Shown here: one piece after another, positions 55,311-64,000 of the stretch
How the letters are laid out: the number at the start of each line of letters is the position of its first letter
Numbering within the stretch: the stretch's first letter is position 1
Assembly (NCBI GenBank): GCA_022592445.1
Contig: JABYQR010000102.1
Coordinates: 59,381 to 123,380 of the forward strand
Origin: Cytidiella melzeri
Lineage: Eukaryota; Basidiomycota; Agaricomycetes; Polyporales; Irpicaceae
DNA length: 64,000 bases
Direction: 5' to 3'
The notes under the pieces: model-generated
Told to the model about the DNA's origin: nothing
What the model saw: only the letters and a program-made list of their open reading frames with translations
The model's database searches: none
Made by a program: the position numbers and the translations under genes

Positions 55311-56862
55311 TCAGCCAAGACGAGAGTCCCATTTACTGATAGACTCTCCCAGCACCCAGTGCGTCGTCTGCAACCCATCCGTATCATTTCTCTGCAACAC
55401 CAAACTCCAGGTATCCTCAGACTTGTTACTTGGCACTCGCTGCTGCTTTGCGGTGGTCCGGCTGTACGTGACGGGAGACTGGAGGATGGCATGTCCTGTT
55501 ACTGAAATTAAAGGGATCGAGGAACTGTGACGGGACAACAAGCTTTTGGGGTACGTACTCGGCTGCTGAGACTGTGTCGAGGACTCTGCGCAGGAAGGAA
55601 CGCGGGATGAATCCTTTCCAACACATGTGCACGAGGTTTCCCACTTTTGAGGTTTCAGGAGGCTCGTAGACTGCGATGTATGGATCTGGATGATTGTTGG
55701 CTTGTAGTCTGAGTTGAAAGTTGCAGTTAAGGTGCTATGAACTGGGGTCACGCCTCGCACTCGCCTTTCTGAGCCTAGACACGCCATACCGACCCACTCA
55801 AACAATGCAGACACCTCTTCCTCCCAATCCTCTTTGTCCTGTGGATGAGATGCGAGCAGAGGTGTCGGTATGTGCGCAGTACGTGTTATCCGTGTGATGG
55901 GGCATATTTCATGTCTGTCTCCTTCCAAGTTATTTGTATTCGTCTTGGCCTCGTGATGAAAAACGACCTCCCAAAGCCCCCTACGCTGGTCCCAGCTTTC
56001 GATCGAGTGTTTCAATTTGGAAGACAGCTGTGCCAGTTGCTGCAAAGAGATTCTATAGGCTGTCGAGATCGAATTCAAACTCACTAGAAACGGGAGCAAC
56101 AGGCCCAAAGCTCACTCATGTTCCTTCCAAGGTAGTCGCGTCCCATCTCCGCTGCTAAACCTCTGCCAGGTGTCTTTTCCCATCGAGATCGACAGTGTTT
56201 CACTGTCAAAGCACCACGAATTGTCGTCATGAGGTCCAGGAAGGCCCACGGCTACCACCGATCTAGTAGCCGCACCTCAAATAAGCAATCCACCAACGTC
56301 AATTGTGCTGACACCCACCTATCGACCTCCTCCCCAGCATCGGTTTCTAAGCGGTACACCAGAGCATACTGTATAAAATCTGGCAGGCTCCATTGGCATC
56401 GACGGTATGTTGTGGTCAACTGATTCAGTCTTGCTTGGAGGTCCGAGTTGGTTAGCAGCGGGAACACAATGTCTATCTTCCGTTTTTAGTGAGAAGGAGT
56501 CAAAGCAAGTGGGAGTCCACAGTCGGACGTACCTGCTGTGTGAATGGACGCGTCGAGACCAGCTTGTTGATGACATTTGTCTCTGAACGCGGCGAGGCAA
56601 AAGTCGCTGTAGTGTATAAAACCCTCTTGGGAGTTGGGACAGGTACTTTCATACGGTAACAGTAGGGTTCAGTATGGCGCGTGCCCGGTGTAAGAATCGA
56701 GCTGTAGGTGGTAGTACCTAGTACAGGGAGTGTGTCCGAGTTCGAACTGTGAGGGCACAAATTGAAAGTATGCGCGGGGGTGACTGTAGCTTTCCAAGGT
56801 GCACTGAATCTTGGCGGAGCGTGCGGAACTCGGATGTGTGTCCTTGTAGGTCCACCATCCAA
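55311..56862 (-). CDS. RPP40: RNase P/MRP 40-kDa subunit-like protein (RPP40-like)
   Basis: Likely protein subunit of RNase P/MRP, which processes tRNA and rRNA precursors in the nucleus. Exons fitted: 56533-56862, 56319-56476, 56116-56262, 55760s-56052, then two or more. Segments: RVLYTTATFASPRSE; IDIVFPLLTNSDLQARLNQL with SLPDFIQYALVYRLETDAGE; VVAVGLPGPHDD and TLSISMGKDTWQRFS; ISLQQLAQLSSKLKHSIESW with DQRRGLWEVVF; DWEEEVSALFEWVGMACLGS; LQANNHPDPYIAVYEPPETS and FIPRSFLRRVLDTV; HAILQSPVTYS, SEDTWSLVLQ and WVLGESISKWDSRLG-stop. The last part matches basidiomycete RPP40-type proteins from memory. One intron (about 55765) fits best as GC-AG; the final junction is unresolved. Confidence 0.6.
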
Positions 56863-57053
56863 CCATCAACTCTCTTTCACGACCTACCATGACTCTGCTA
56901 TAGGACTCGTCCCGCGCAATTTCGCCTCTCTCTCGTCGTTCTCATTCTCGTATCTGTATCCGACTCTATATGCTGTTGTCGTGCTGCCGACACCTCTCAG
57001 CCTCAGTCAAAACAGTGTATTACCCTCGAGCCGGATCGTCGCCTGGACGCACG

Positions 57054-58228
57054 ATGTCCACCCAAGCAGACGGCATCCAGGTTCTCGAGTCCATCGCGGC
57101 TTACAGGGAGTGGAGGAAAAAGGCATACGAGGAAAAGAAGTCTGTCGGGTTCGTGGCAACGATGGGTGCTCTACATGAGGGTCACGCTTCACTCGGTACG
57201 AAGAGCTTGATACTTCATACCGCACACCCATCTAACTCTTCTTTTTTGCAAAAGTTTGTAAGTCGCTAGAGAGCAACGACCTCACTGTCGTCTCTATCTT
57301 TATCAACCCCGCCCAATTCGCCCCGCAAGAAGACCTTTCAACCTACCCCCGCACACTCCCGCACGACCTCGCCGTCCTACGTTTCCTCTCTGTTCCCGCA
57401 CTCGCACCTCTCTCCCAGTCCAGCCTTCCCATCACCCGCACTCCCAGTGCCGTCTTCCTCCCCTCTGTCCGCGACATGTACCCCTCCGGCATCTCGCAAG
57501 ACGTCTCCACCCAACAGGGCACCTTTGTCGAAGTCAAAGGGTTCAGTCACCAGATGGAGGGCACGACCCGTCCGACGTTCTTCAGAGGCGTCGCGACGAT
57601 CGTCACAAAACTATTTAACACCATCGAGCCCACCCGCACATACTTTGGACAGAAAGACATTCAACAAGCTTTACTCCTGCGCAGACTCACCCGCGACCTG
57701 CTCATGTCGCATCCGACACCTGACAACTTGTTCATCGTGCCCACAACTCGGTACGTTCTCTTTCTGCCTTTTTGGTTTCCTTCCAACAGCCTATTCTAAC
57801 AAAAATCCAGTGACACGGTAACAAACCTGGCGCTATCCTCCCGAAATGCGTACCTCACCCCGCACGGACGCACCCACGCCGCGCCCACACTGTATGCTGC
57901 ACTCCAAACCGCCCGCGCCGCCTGGTTGTCCGACTTCCGACACACCAAACGCGAGTGCGTGTCCCTCGCGCTGGAGTTGGTGGAGAAGCAAAGGGCGAAG
58001 GAGGAGGAGATCACGTTGGATTACCTGGAGATGAACGACCCGGAAACGTTCAATGTGCTCGACGACGGTCTGGATCGCGCGCGTTGGGAGGAGGAGGGGA
58101 AAGGGAAGAAGCCTGGAAGACCGGTGATATTAAGCGGGGCGATGTGGGTGGGGAAGACGAGGACGAGATTAATCGATAATTTGGTGCTGGGGGATGCTAG
58201 GTCTTTGGGTATTTTGGCCAGTACGTAG
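57054..58228 (+). CDS. PAN6: pantothenate synthetase
   Basis: Condenses pantoate and beta-alanine with ATP, the last step of pantothenate (vitamin B5) synthesis. Exons 57054-57195, 57255-57750 and 57811-58228 give 351 aa. Family motifs: [17 protein letters not shown] (HIGH-like ATP site), [88 protein letters not shown] (KMSKS-like SSRN) and [14 protein letters not shown]. There is an in-frame upstream ATG at 56970 that would add a hydrophobic/basic presequence ([20 protein letters not shown]), so a mitochondrial form is possible. Divergent from the RPP40-like gene (191 bp) and convergent with the HMG-CoA synthase copy. Confidence 0.95.
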
Positions 58229-58524
58229 GACCTAGCTACAGTCCATGATACCCACTATGCATCAAATGGTAAACGGGTTCATGCCAAGGTTCAGTTCACA
58301 TGCGGTTTTTCTTAACGCTCAGAGTGGACACTCAATGATGGAATTGCAACTGGACTATTGATTATTAAACCGGAAACTAAAACCTCTAAGACAAAAAGAC
58401 GGAGAAGATATGCTACGAGTACAAGAAAGCGAGTTGTGTATGTGAGATGCCAGTCTGAATGCAAACGGAGAGAGAAAAACCATGATGAAGCGAAGTACAA
58501 GCCCCTTAGATCAAGGGAGAGCCC

Positions 58525-59735
58525 TTACACGCTTGTCGTCGTCTCCTTCGGCTTGCGCAAGTACTGTCTCCTATACTTCCCATCCACATGCTCGAGATAG
58601 TACCCACCCGGCCAAATATTCTCCACCAACCCCTCCGGAGTCCATGTCTTTGACAGATGATGGTGCTCCCTCAACTTGAGCGCGTCGACATACTCCTGGC
58701 ACGGGACAACCTTCATCTTCCCCAACCTCTCCACCAAATCAAGCTCGCGCCTAATCCGAGACGTGTCGCCCTTGACTTTGATGGTGAAGAAGCTAGAGGC
58801 GAGGCCACTGCCGTACGCAAACATGCTGATGCGTTTCCCGAGGAACTCCGCAGGTTTGACGCTCGACACGAGCGAGGCGAGTCTGCCGTAGAGCGATGCG
58901 GTGTACATGTTCCCGCACCGTCTCGAGCACTTCATCCCGAGCTCGACGTGCGAATCGAATTGGGGCTTGGCGAGGCCAATGAAGGTCTTTTCAAGGGACT
59001 TGTCGAGCAGGGATTCTTTATAATCTTGGGAGAGGACGGCGGAGGGGTTGGGGACGGAGGCGTATTTGGGGTGAGTGGGGTTTGAAATGAAGTCGTTCCA
59101 GACGAGACGGCCATGCGCCTTTTGCACCATTTTGCCGTAGGGGCTGTGGAAGACGGGGTAGTCGACGTCGTCGAGGGAAAAGACGGGAGCGTTGCTGCCG
59201 GCTTTCTTTGCCCTGAGTGCGTGCTTGTTCTTGTAGGTGGTGTAGGCGGCGTCAACGGCGGAGGTGTAGGAGGTGATGGAGAGCGGACCGTCGACTTCTG
59301 GGTACTCAGAGTCGAGCTTGGGCTTGTAAAAATCGTACGCATGGACCATATGTGTTCCGTGTACGGCTGAAGTTCATCTCTGAGGTTAATTAAGGTATGT
59401 GCAAAAGGAAAAGACACTTACATTCGAGAACGAGAGGTGCATTTGGGCCGATGAGCATCGCGCAGGCACCAGCACCACCAGACGGCCTCCCTGGGCCCTC
59501 AGTGTAGATGACAATGTTACCGCAGACGACGAGCGCGTTACGGCCGTCCCAGGAGGAGGATTCGACCCAGTTAACGGCGTTGAAAAGGGCGGCAGTGGAG
59601 CCGTAGCAGGCGTTCTTCGAGTCAACACCCTCGATGTCAGTGTTGCCGTGCGAGGCAAAGAGATCCATGAGGAAGGTCTTGGAAGCCTTTGAGAGGTCAA
59701 CGTTCAACGGCGGTCTCGGTGCCTACGTCGAAGCT
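58525..59735 (-). pseudogene. ERG13: 5'-truncated HMG-CoA synthase copy
   Basis: HMG-CoA synthase makes HMG-CoA for the mevalonate pathway. Two exons remain, joined across 59373-59420 (T|GTAAGT...TTCAG). DVGTETAV with the catalytic Glu starts at about 59730; a one-base frame change follows (about 59707) before [14 protein letters not shown]. Then [20 protein letters not shown] with the catalytic Cys, [26 protein letters not shown]; second exon HMVHAYDFYKPKLDSEYPEV, VFHSPYGKMVQKAHGR with the catalytic His, ISMFAYGSGLASSFF, and WPGGYYLEHVDGKYRRQYL near the C-terminus. About 85-90 N-terminal residues are missing, and sequence upstream of 59735 is unrelated. The rest is well kept, so truncation is recent or the first exon lies displaced. 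Confidence 0.85.
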
Positions 59736-59816
59736 TCCTTGTCAGAACACCGCGATTTTGTGGTAACACAGTTCGCGGGCACTGCAATGAGCAACTCGGT
59801 GCTGACAGGCAAGAGC

Positions 59817-59876
59817 TTACGTCCTCTTTCGAACAAGACGCGCAGAAACGCGCGTCTTGTTCAAAAGAGGACGTAA
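59817..59876. repeat. 27-bp inverted repeat (hairpin) beside the truncated ERG13 copy
   Basis: Arms 59817-59843 and 59850-59876 are complementary at 26 of 27 positions, with loop AGAAAC. Core arm ACGTCCTCTTTCGAACAAG. Lies between the ERG13 break and Gypsy B. Confidence 0.85.
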
Positions 59877-59899
59877 ACGTGATTATGTGTGCTCCGTGT

Positions 59900-60700
59900 C
59901 ATGGATGGCCTGACTAGCCCTTAATTTTCGCAATTTACCTCTTGTTTTTATCTGTAAAACTCCGGGCTACAACCTAGTTTCAATTCTCTCTGCATAAACT
60001 CCTTTGCACGTCTATTAAGCGCCCATATCACGTGGCTTAGACGCTCCACACGGTCACATTACTTGCTACTACGTCACACTGGCATGTGACTTAGCTTAAG
60101 TAAGACCACATGGCTACAAGCACATGGCTCAGCCCATAGCTAGGGTTTGACGTCATAGATACCGTCCACATGGGCTCCTTATTGTTCTTTCCCTATTGTT
60201 CTCTTTATGGAAGGATGTTCTCACAGGTGTGGGAATGGAATACAATAGTTGGTCTCCTTTTAGATAGATTCTCTCACGAGTAGAGTTCTTGGCAAGGTCT
60301 AGACAATAGCTATTGTTCTACTTTAGGTAGTCCTTTTGTTCTTCGTTCACACGGCTTCTTGCAAAGCCTGCCCTCAACATGGTCTGTGCGCAGGTCCCTG
60401 AAGTCTATATATACTGCTACATGTACGCTCCTAGCCCCCCATCTCGACCTCTTGGTCTTTACTGGGCTAGGTAAGCAACCCCCTCTTGTACTACATAGCT
60501 GGTAGTCACAAATACTAACTTGGTCTTTACTGGGCTAGATTTCTGAATAAGTTTGATAGCTGGTGAACGCATTGTGCTTCACGCCTGCCACCACCTCCTC
60601 GTCGTCATCCACATCGTGTCCCTGTTTGTCACGTCGAGCCCTGTCTCCGTGTCATTAGGTCGAGATCGTTGTGTAACCCCTGGGTTTATATCTCCTCCCC
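59900..60700 (+). repeat. presumed 5' LTR and leader of Gypsy B
   Basis: TATA box TATATATAC at about 60410. The 19-nt CTTGGTCTTTACTGGGCTAG-type sequence occurs twice (about 60455 and 60520). I could not fix the ends or the target-site duplication because the partner LTR is outside the window. Confidence 0.45.
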
Positions 60701-60805
60701 CACCGTTTACAAAAGTTTATTCCTGTTTGACGAGTACGTCTCCGGTCTCATCATACCGTTGAGCTACCACTTACGTCGACCGTTTGAATCCCCCTGCGTT
60801 GTCTA

Positions 60806-61537
60806 GTGCCTAAGGACACGCGCACCCGTTTGTCTAAGGACCTCACTACCAACGAGCCTCAGCTCAAGAGGTGCCTCCCGCCTTCCTTCTTTGACGCTCT
60901 CGCTGCCAAGCGAAAGAGCGGTCAACCTCATCGCTGGTCTGACAAAGACCTGGTCGCCGTTGCCGACTACGTCTCCAAGAAACCGCCAGTGAAAGGCATC
61001 ACTCTCACCGTCCCCTCGTACGAGGAAAATCGACAACTTCGCGCTTCTGCCAGAGCATACGGAGAACGCGTTGCCGAAGAACGTGCTCGCACCTTAGCAG
61101 AGCAACGTATCCACAAGCCCACACTCTCTGAGCGGCTTTCCAAGCTCCCTGCACCCACTCCCGCTCCCGCTGCACCAAAACCGGTACTCCTTGATTTCAA
61201 AAAGTTGTCATCAGTCGACCTCATAGGCATCTTCAAGCCTAAGCTCACCGCTGTCCACACACGACTACAAGCTCTCACTGAGCTTCAAGAACTTCTCCAT
61301 TGCGCGGACCCCGACCACCGCCGCGCTCTGCTTCACCTCGTCAATAAAGTCAACCGCTTCCTCAAACAACTTGACAAACTCGCGCCAGTCACAGCAGACC
61401 GCGAGTGGCAACTTCTAGACTGGGGTTGCAAGGCAATTGGGAAGATCTCGTTTAAACAGCTTCACAAGAATTATAGCAAAGTTCTTGCCCAGCTTAACAT
61501 AGTCAATAGAGATAGCTACTTCGACTGGATTAGATAG
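60806..61537 (+). CDS. pre-gag accessory ORF of Gypsy B
   Basis: 243 open codons from GTG CCT AAG with no ATG anywhere in the frame. The sequence just before (CCCCCTGCGTTGTCTAG) looks like a 3' splice site, so the ORF may be the second exon of a spliced reading. Content: LPPSFFDALAAKRKSGQPHR, SYEENRQLRASARAYGERVA with EERARTLAEQR (helical), a Pro/Ala linker, FKPKLTAVHTRLQALTELQE, ADREWQLLDWGCKAIGKISF and YSKVLAQLNIVNRDSYFDWI at the end. The C-terminal third matches the pre-gag ORF of Gypsy A. Stop lies 117 nt before the gag ATG. Function unknown. Confidence 0.7.
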   Translation: MPKDTRTRLSKDLTTNEPQLKRCLPPSFFDALAAKRKSGQPHRWSDKDLVAVADYVSKKPPVKGITLTVPSYEENRQLRASARAYGERVAEERARTLAEQRIHKPTLSERLSKLPAPTPAPAAPKPVLLDFKKLSSVDLIGIFKPKLTAVHTRLQALTELQELLHCADPDHRRALLHLVNKVNRFLKQLDKLAPVTADREWQLLDWGCKAIGKISFKQLHKNYSKVLAQLNIVNRDSYFDWIR

Positions 61538-61653
61538 TCCAGAAAGTTTTGCCTGCCACGATTTGTGATAATTGCATCCACTTCTTTGATTCGAGCACGG
61601 TCACAGACGACCACTTCTACTAAGAAAATCGACGACTCATCACCAAAGAAGAC

Positions 61654-62901
61654 ATGGACCCCAACCAGCCCGCTGCCCCCGCTGCTCCAGCTGCCCCAGT
61701 TGCTAATTTGAGCCAGCAAGACGTCCTAAATATACTGGGCGTCCTGTCACAGAGGATGGTTGACCTCACCAATCAAGTGGCTGCTTTGGCAGCCGTTCAG
61801 GCACCAGCCGTCGCCGCAGCCACGCATACGTCCCGAGAACGGAGTATTGTCGAAAAGCCCGTCTCTTTTAAGGGAAAAACGTCGTCAGAAGCAAGACTTT
61901 TCCGGCATGCTTTCATCGTCTGGGCTCAGAATCAGGGCAAGGCGTTTTTCCAGCAAGACGCGCAAGGCCAGGTCCGGGTGGACAACAACGGCGCGAGGAT
62001 CTTTGATCCTCATAAACTCATCACAAGCGCCCTGTCCTTCATGCAGGAAGACGCAGCTGATTGGGCTCGTCCTCACATCGAGGAGCTAGCCAATAGCAAA
62101 CCAGCATTTGGAAATGACTGGGACACGTTTATCGAGGCCTTCAAGGCAAAGTTTGAGCCTATTGACGCGGTCATGGAGGCCAAGACTAAGGTTACCGGCA
62201 TGAAGCAGGGTAACAAAACATTCGCCGCCCACATCTCGGAGTTCGAGACCTGGGCCCCTCGCACTGGCTGGAGCCAGCAGGACCTTTTCGACCGTCTCAA
62301 GTCGAGCTTGAGTACGGAATACCTTCAGCGCGTCTCTTATTTCCAGACCCGCGCCACAACCTACGATGCACTGAAGGACCAGTGCAAGGCAGTAGATGCT
62401 CAGCTGGCCGATCTACGCAACAGCACTGGGAAGGTCATGGTAGACAGTTCCTCGGGACATGGCAAGTCCCACCAGCAAGCGTTCCGCGACCCCAATGCAA
62501 TGGAGATTGACGCATCCCGTTTCTCCGCCTCGTTTGACTCGCTCTTTGCGGGTCTAGGCAAACAGGAGATCTTCCAGAAATGGAAGAAGGAGATGAGCAA
62601 GCGCTGCTCGGTTTGCGGATCTGAGAGTCACAAGAAGAGGGACTCAAAGCACCCCGATGACCCGGTCTGCAACCACTGCGGTGGTACGGGTCACTGGGGG
62701 GCAGTTTGCCTGAAACGGCTTCAAGGTGTCCCTAAGGGGCAAAAAGTTGCTGCGACCTCGTCGACCTCGTCGACCACTACTGCGCCAAAGCAAGACACAT
62801 CCAATGACAAGGATGCTAAGATTGCTGCTCTCAAGGACATGCTGGACATCCAGAAAAAGCAAATGGATGAGATGGCAGCCAAAATCAACGCGGTTTTTTG
62901 A
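61654..62901 (+). CDS. Gypsy B gag
   Basis: 415 aa, intact. An Ala/Pro-rich start (MDPNQPAAPAAPAAP), then a gag core: PVSFKGKTSSEARLFRHAFI, SALSFMQEDAADWARPHIEE, FEPIDAVMEAKTKVTGMKQG and ISEFETWAPRTGWSQQDLFD. Zinc knuckle CNHCGGTGHWGAVC (C-X2-C-X4-H-X4-C) near residue 340; an additional CSVCGSESHKKRD lies just before. C-terminal coiled coil (LKDMLDIQKKQMDEMAAKIN). The stop TGA (62899-62901) overlaps a run of six T. Confidence 0.92.
   Translation: MDPNQPAAPAAPAAPVANLSQQDVLNILGVLSQRMVDLTNQVAALAAVQAPAVAAATHTSRERSIVEKPVSFKGKTSSEARLFRHAFIVWAQNQGKAFFQQDAQGQVRVDNNGARIFDPHKLITSALSFMQEDAADWARPHIEELANSKPAFGNDWDTFIEAFKAKFEPIDAVMEAKTKVTGMKQGNKTFAAHISEFETWAPRTGWSQQDLFDRLKSSLSTEYLQRVSYFQTRATTYDALKDQCKAVDAQLADLRNSTGKVMVDSSSGHGKSHQQAFRDPNAMEIDASRFSASFDSLFAGLGKQEIFQKWKKEMSKRCSVCGSESHKKRDSKHPDDPVCNHCGGTGHWGAVCLKRLQGVPKGQKVAATSSTSSTTTAPKQDTSNDKDAKIAALKDMLDIQKKQMDEMAAKINAVF
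62894..62901 (+). promoter_or_regulatory. candidate -1 frameshift site between gag and pol of Gypsy B
   Basis: GGTTTTTTGAAACGG: the gag frame reads GTT TTT TGA, while pol is open in the -1 frame (TTT TTG AAA CGG). A slip on the T run just before the stop would fuse gag to pol. Confidence 0.6.
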
Positions 62902-64000
62902 AACGGACTCGTGACAAAGCCGCAGCTGCGAGTCCCCCCGATACCCCGTCCTCGTCTTCTACCTCGTCATCTTCGTGTACCATAGCAACTCCGTGCCCGT
63001 CGTCTGTTATCTCTTCATGTACTATCTCGTCGCTAGATCGGTTATCTTCTCATTTCCGTGTACATGTACTAGTCAAAGGTCTCAATAGAAGCATCCGTGT
63101 TCCTGCTATGATTGACTCAGGAGCCACGGCTTTGTTCATCAGTCACCAGTTCGTCAAAAAGCATAAGATTATCCAACACCCTCTTGAAAGGATCATCTCA
63201 TTACACAACATTGACGGAACTAAGAACAAAGCGGGCGGATTAACACACTTCGTGCGCCTCACACTTACAGTTGGAGACCACACAGAAAAGGCAGAGTTTC
63301 TCGTCACGGACTTAGGTCCAGAAGACGTTATTCTTGGGCTACCATGGCTCAAACGCGTAAACCCTACCGTTAACTGGGAAAAAGGAGAAATGACAATTCC
63401 GAGCGGCTCGGAAGAATCTCCTGATGAACCTTTCCAGAAGGTTGACGGTAATCGCAAAGAACGTAGGCAGTGGGTCAAAGCCGGTATTATCCAAGACACC
63501 ACTGACGAAGTCTGGTGTATGGCCGGCTTCACCTATTCTACCAAGCTTGCTGCCGAAGCAAACGAAGCTAAAGCTCAGCGCTCCTTCGAAGACATTGTTC
63601 CATCAGAGTATCACCGACATGCTAAAGTCTTCTCTGAGGAAGAGTCTAATCGGCTACCCCAGCATCAGCCCTGGGACCATTCGATTGATCTCAAACCAGA
63701 CGCTCCTGAGACCATCAAATCGAAAGTTTACCCTATGCCCCTGAACGAACAAGCCGAGCTTGACAAGTTCATTCAGGAGAACCTATCAAAAGGTTACATT
63801 ACGCCTTCTAAGTCTCCGATGGCTTCTCCGGTCTTCTTCATCAAAAAGAAGGATAACAAACTCCGACTTATTCAGGACTATCGAAAACTCAACGACATCA
63901 CTGTGAAAAACCGCTACCCTCTACCGCTTGCCACCGACATCATCAACAAGCTCAAGGGTGCAAAGATCTTCACCAAATTCGATGTTCGTTGGGGATATCA
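62900..64000 (+). CDS. Gypsy B pol, partial at window end
   Basis: Open from the gag stop to the window edge. A Ser/Thr-rich linker, then VPAMIDSGATALFISHQFV (protease with DSGA), TDLGPEDVILGLPWLKRVNP, PWDHSIDLKPDAPETIKSKV, NLSKGYITPSKSPMASPVFF, LRLIQDYRKLNDITVKNRYP and ITKFDVRWGY-like FTKFDVRWGYQ at the end (start of the reverse transcriptase). No stop or shift seen, so the element looks intact as far as it is visible. Confidence 0.92.

Noticed and set aside
1..64000. CRISPR arrays, operons or bacterial-type systems
   Set aside because: The window is eukaryotic (spliceosomal introns, LTR elements); no direct-repeat/spacer pattern seen.
1..64000. tRNA or rRNA genes
   Set aside because: I searched by eye for A/B box pairs with a cloverleaf and found none convincing; a covariance-model scan would be needed to exclude them.

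Overview
The window reads as a basidiomycete, most likely Agaricomycete, nuclear chromosome. Host genes are cut by many short introns (about 50-65 nt, GT-AG). The repeats are typical of that group: a Plavaka-type transposase remnant, a DUF6698-type gene, chromodomain Gypsy elements and Ty1/Copia elements.

Left host block (1-18.4 kb): an unrecognised multi-exon gene (-), ARPC3 of the Arp2/3 complex (-), a YVC1-type vacuolar TRP channel (+), GINS subunit PSF2 (-), haspin kinase (+), an unrecognised disordered protein (-), an organellar RF2-class release factor (-), a mitochondrial PP2C/pyruvate dehydrogenase phosphatase (+) and a Staphylococcus/Bacillus-type lipase (-). These are ordinary single-copy housekeeping genes without functional clustering.

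Transition (18.9-27.2 kb): a small element with terminal inverted repeats, a DUF6698-type gene back to back with the 3' part of a Plavaka transposase, and one unknown possibly secreted protein.

Retrotransposon nest (27.2-about 46.8 kb): an old minus-strand Copia element ('Copia 2') is split by three later insertions, each bounded by a 5-bp target-site duplication (TSD): Copia 1 (27537-34545, TSD GAATA), chromodomain Gypsy A (36433-44710, TSD CTTGG) and a solo LTR (46075-46516, TSD CCACG). Copia 1 is itself split by a Mutator-like DNA element (32100-33984, 9-bp TSD, about 260-bp terminal inverted repeats) that carries a helicase gene fragment. 46.8-55 kb holds further degraded repeats, a solo LTR of the Gypsy A family (49854-50578, TSD CATCA), a truncated Gypsy gag and a fragment of a transposon-associated cysteine-protease-like protein.

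Right block (55.3-64 kb): an RPP40-like RNase P/MRP subunit (-), pantothenate synthetase (+), a 5'-truncated, frameshifted HMG-CoA synthase copy (-), a long perfect-looking hairpin, and the 5' half of an apparently intact Gypsy B element that runs off the window.

Most interesting observations: Gypsy A and Gypsy B both carry an extra ORF upstream of gag with a shared C-terminal motif; the two diverged Copia elements share the same protease UGA and the same frame change before integrase; the Gypsy A LTR carries an array of GATAAGCGC repeats; Copia 1 has a primer site matching the anticodon arm of initiator tRNA-Met; and a Pack-MULE-like element sits at the core of the nest.
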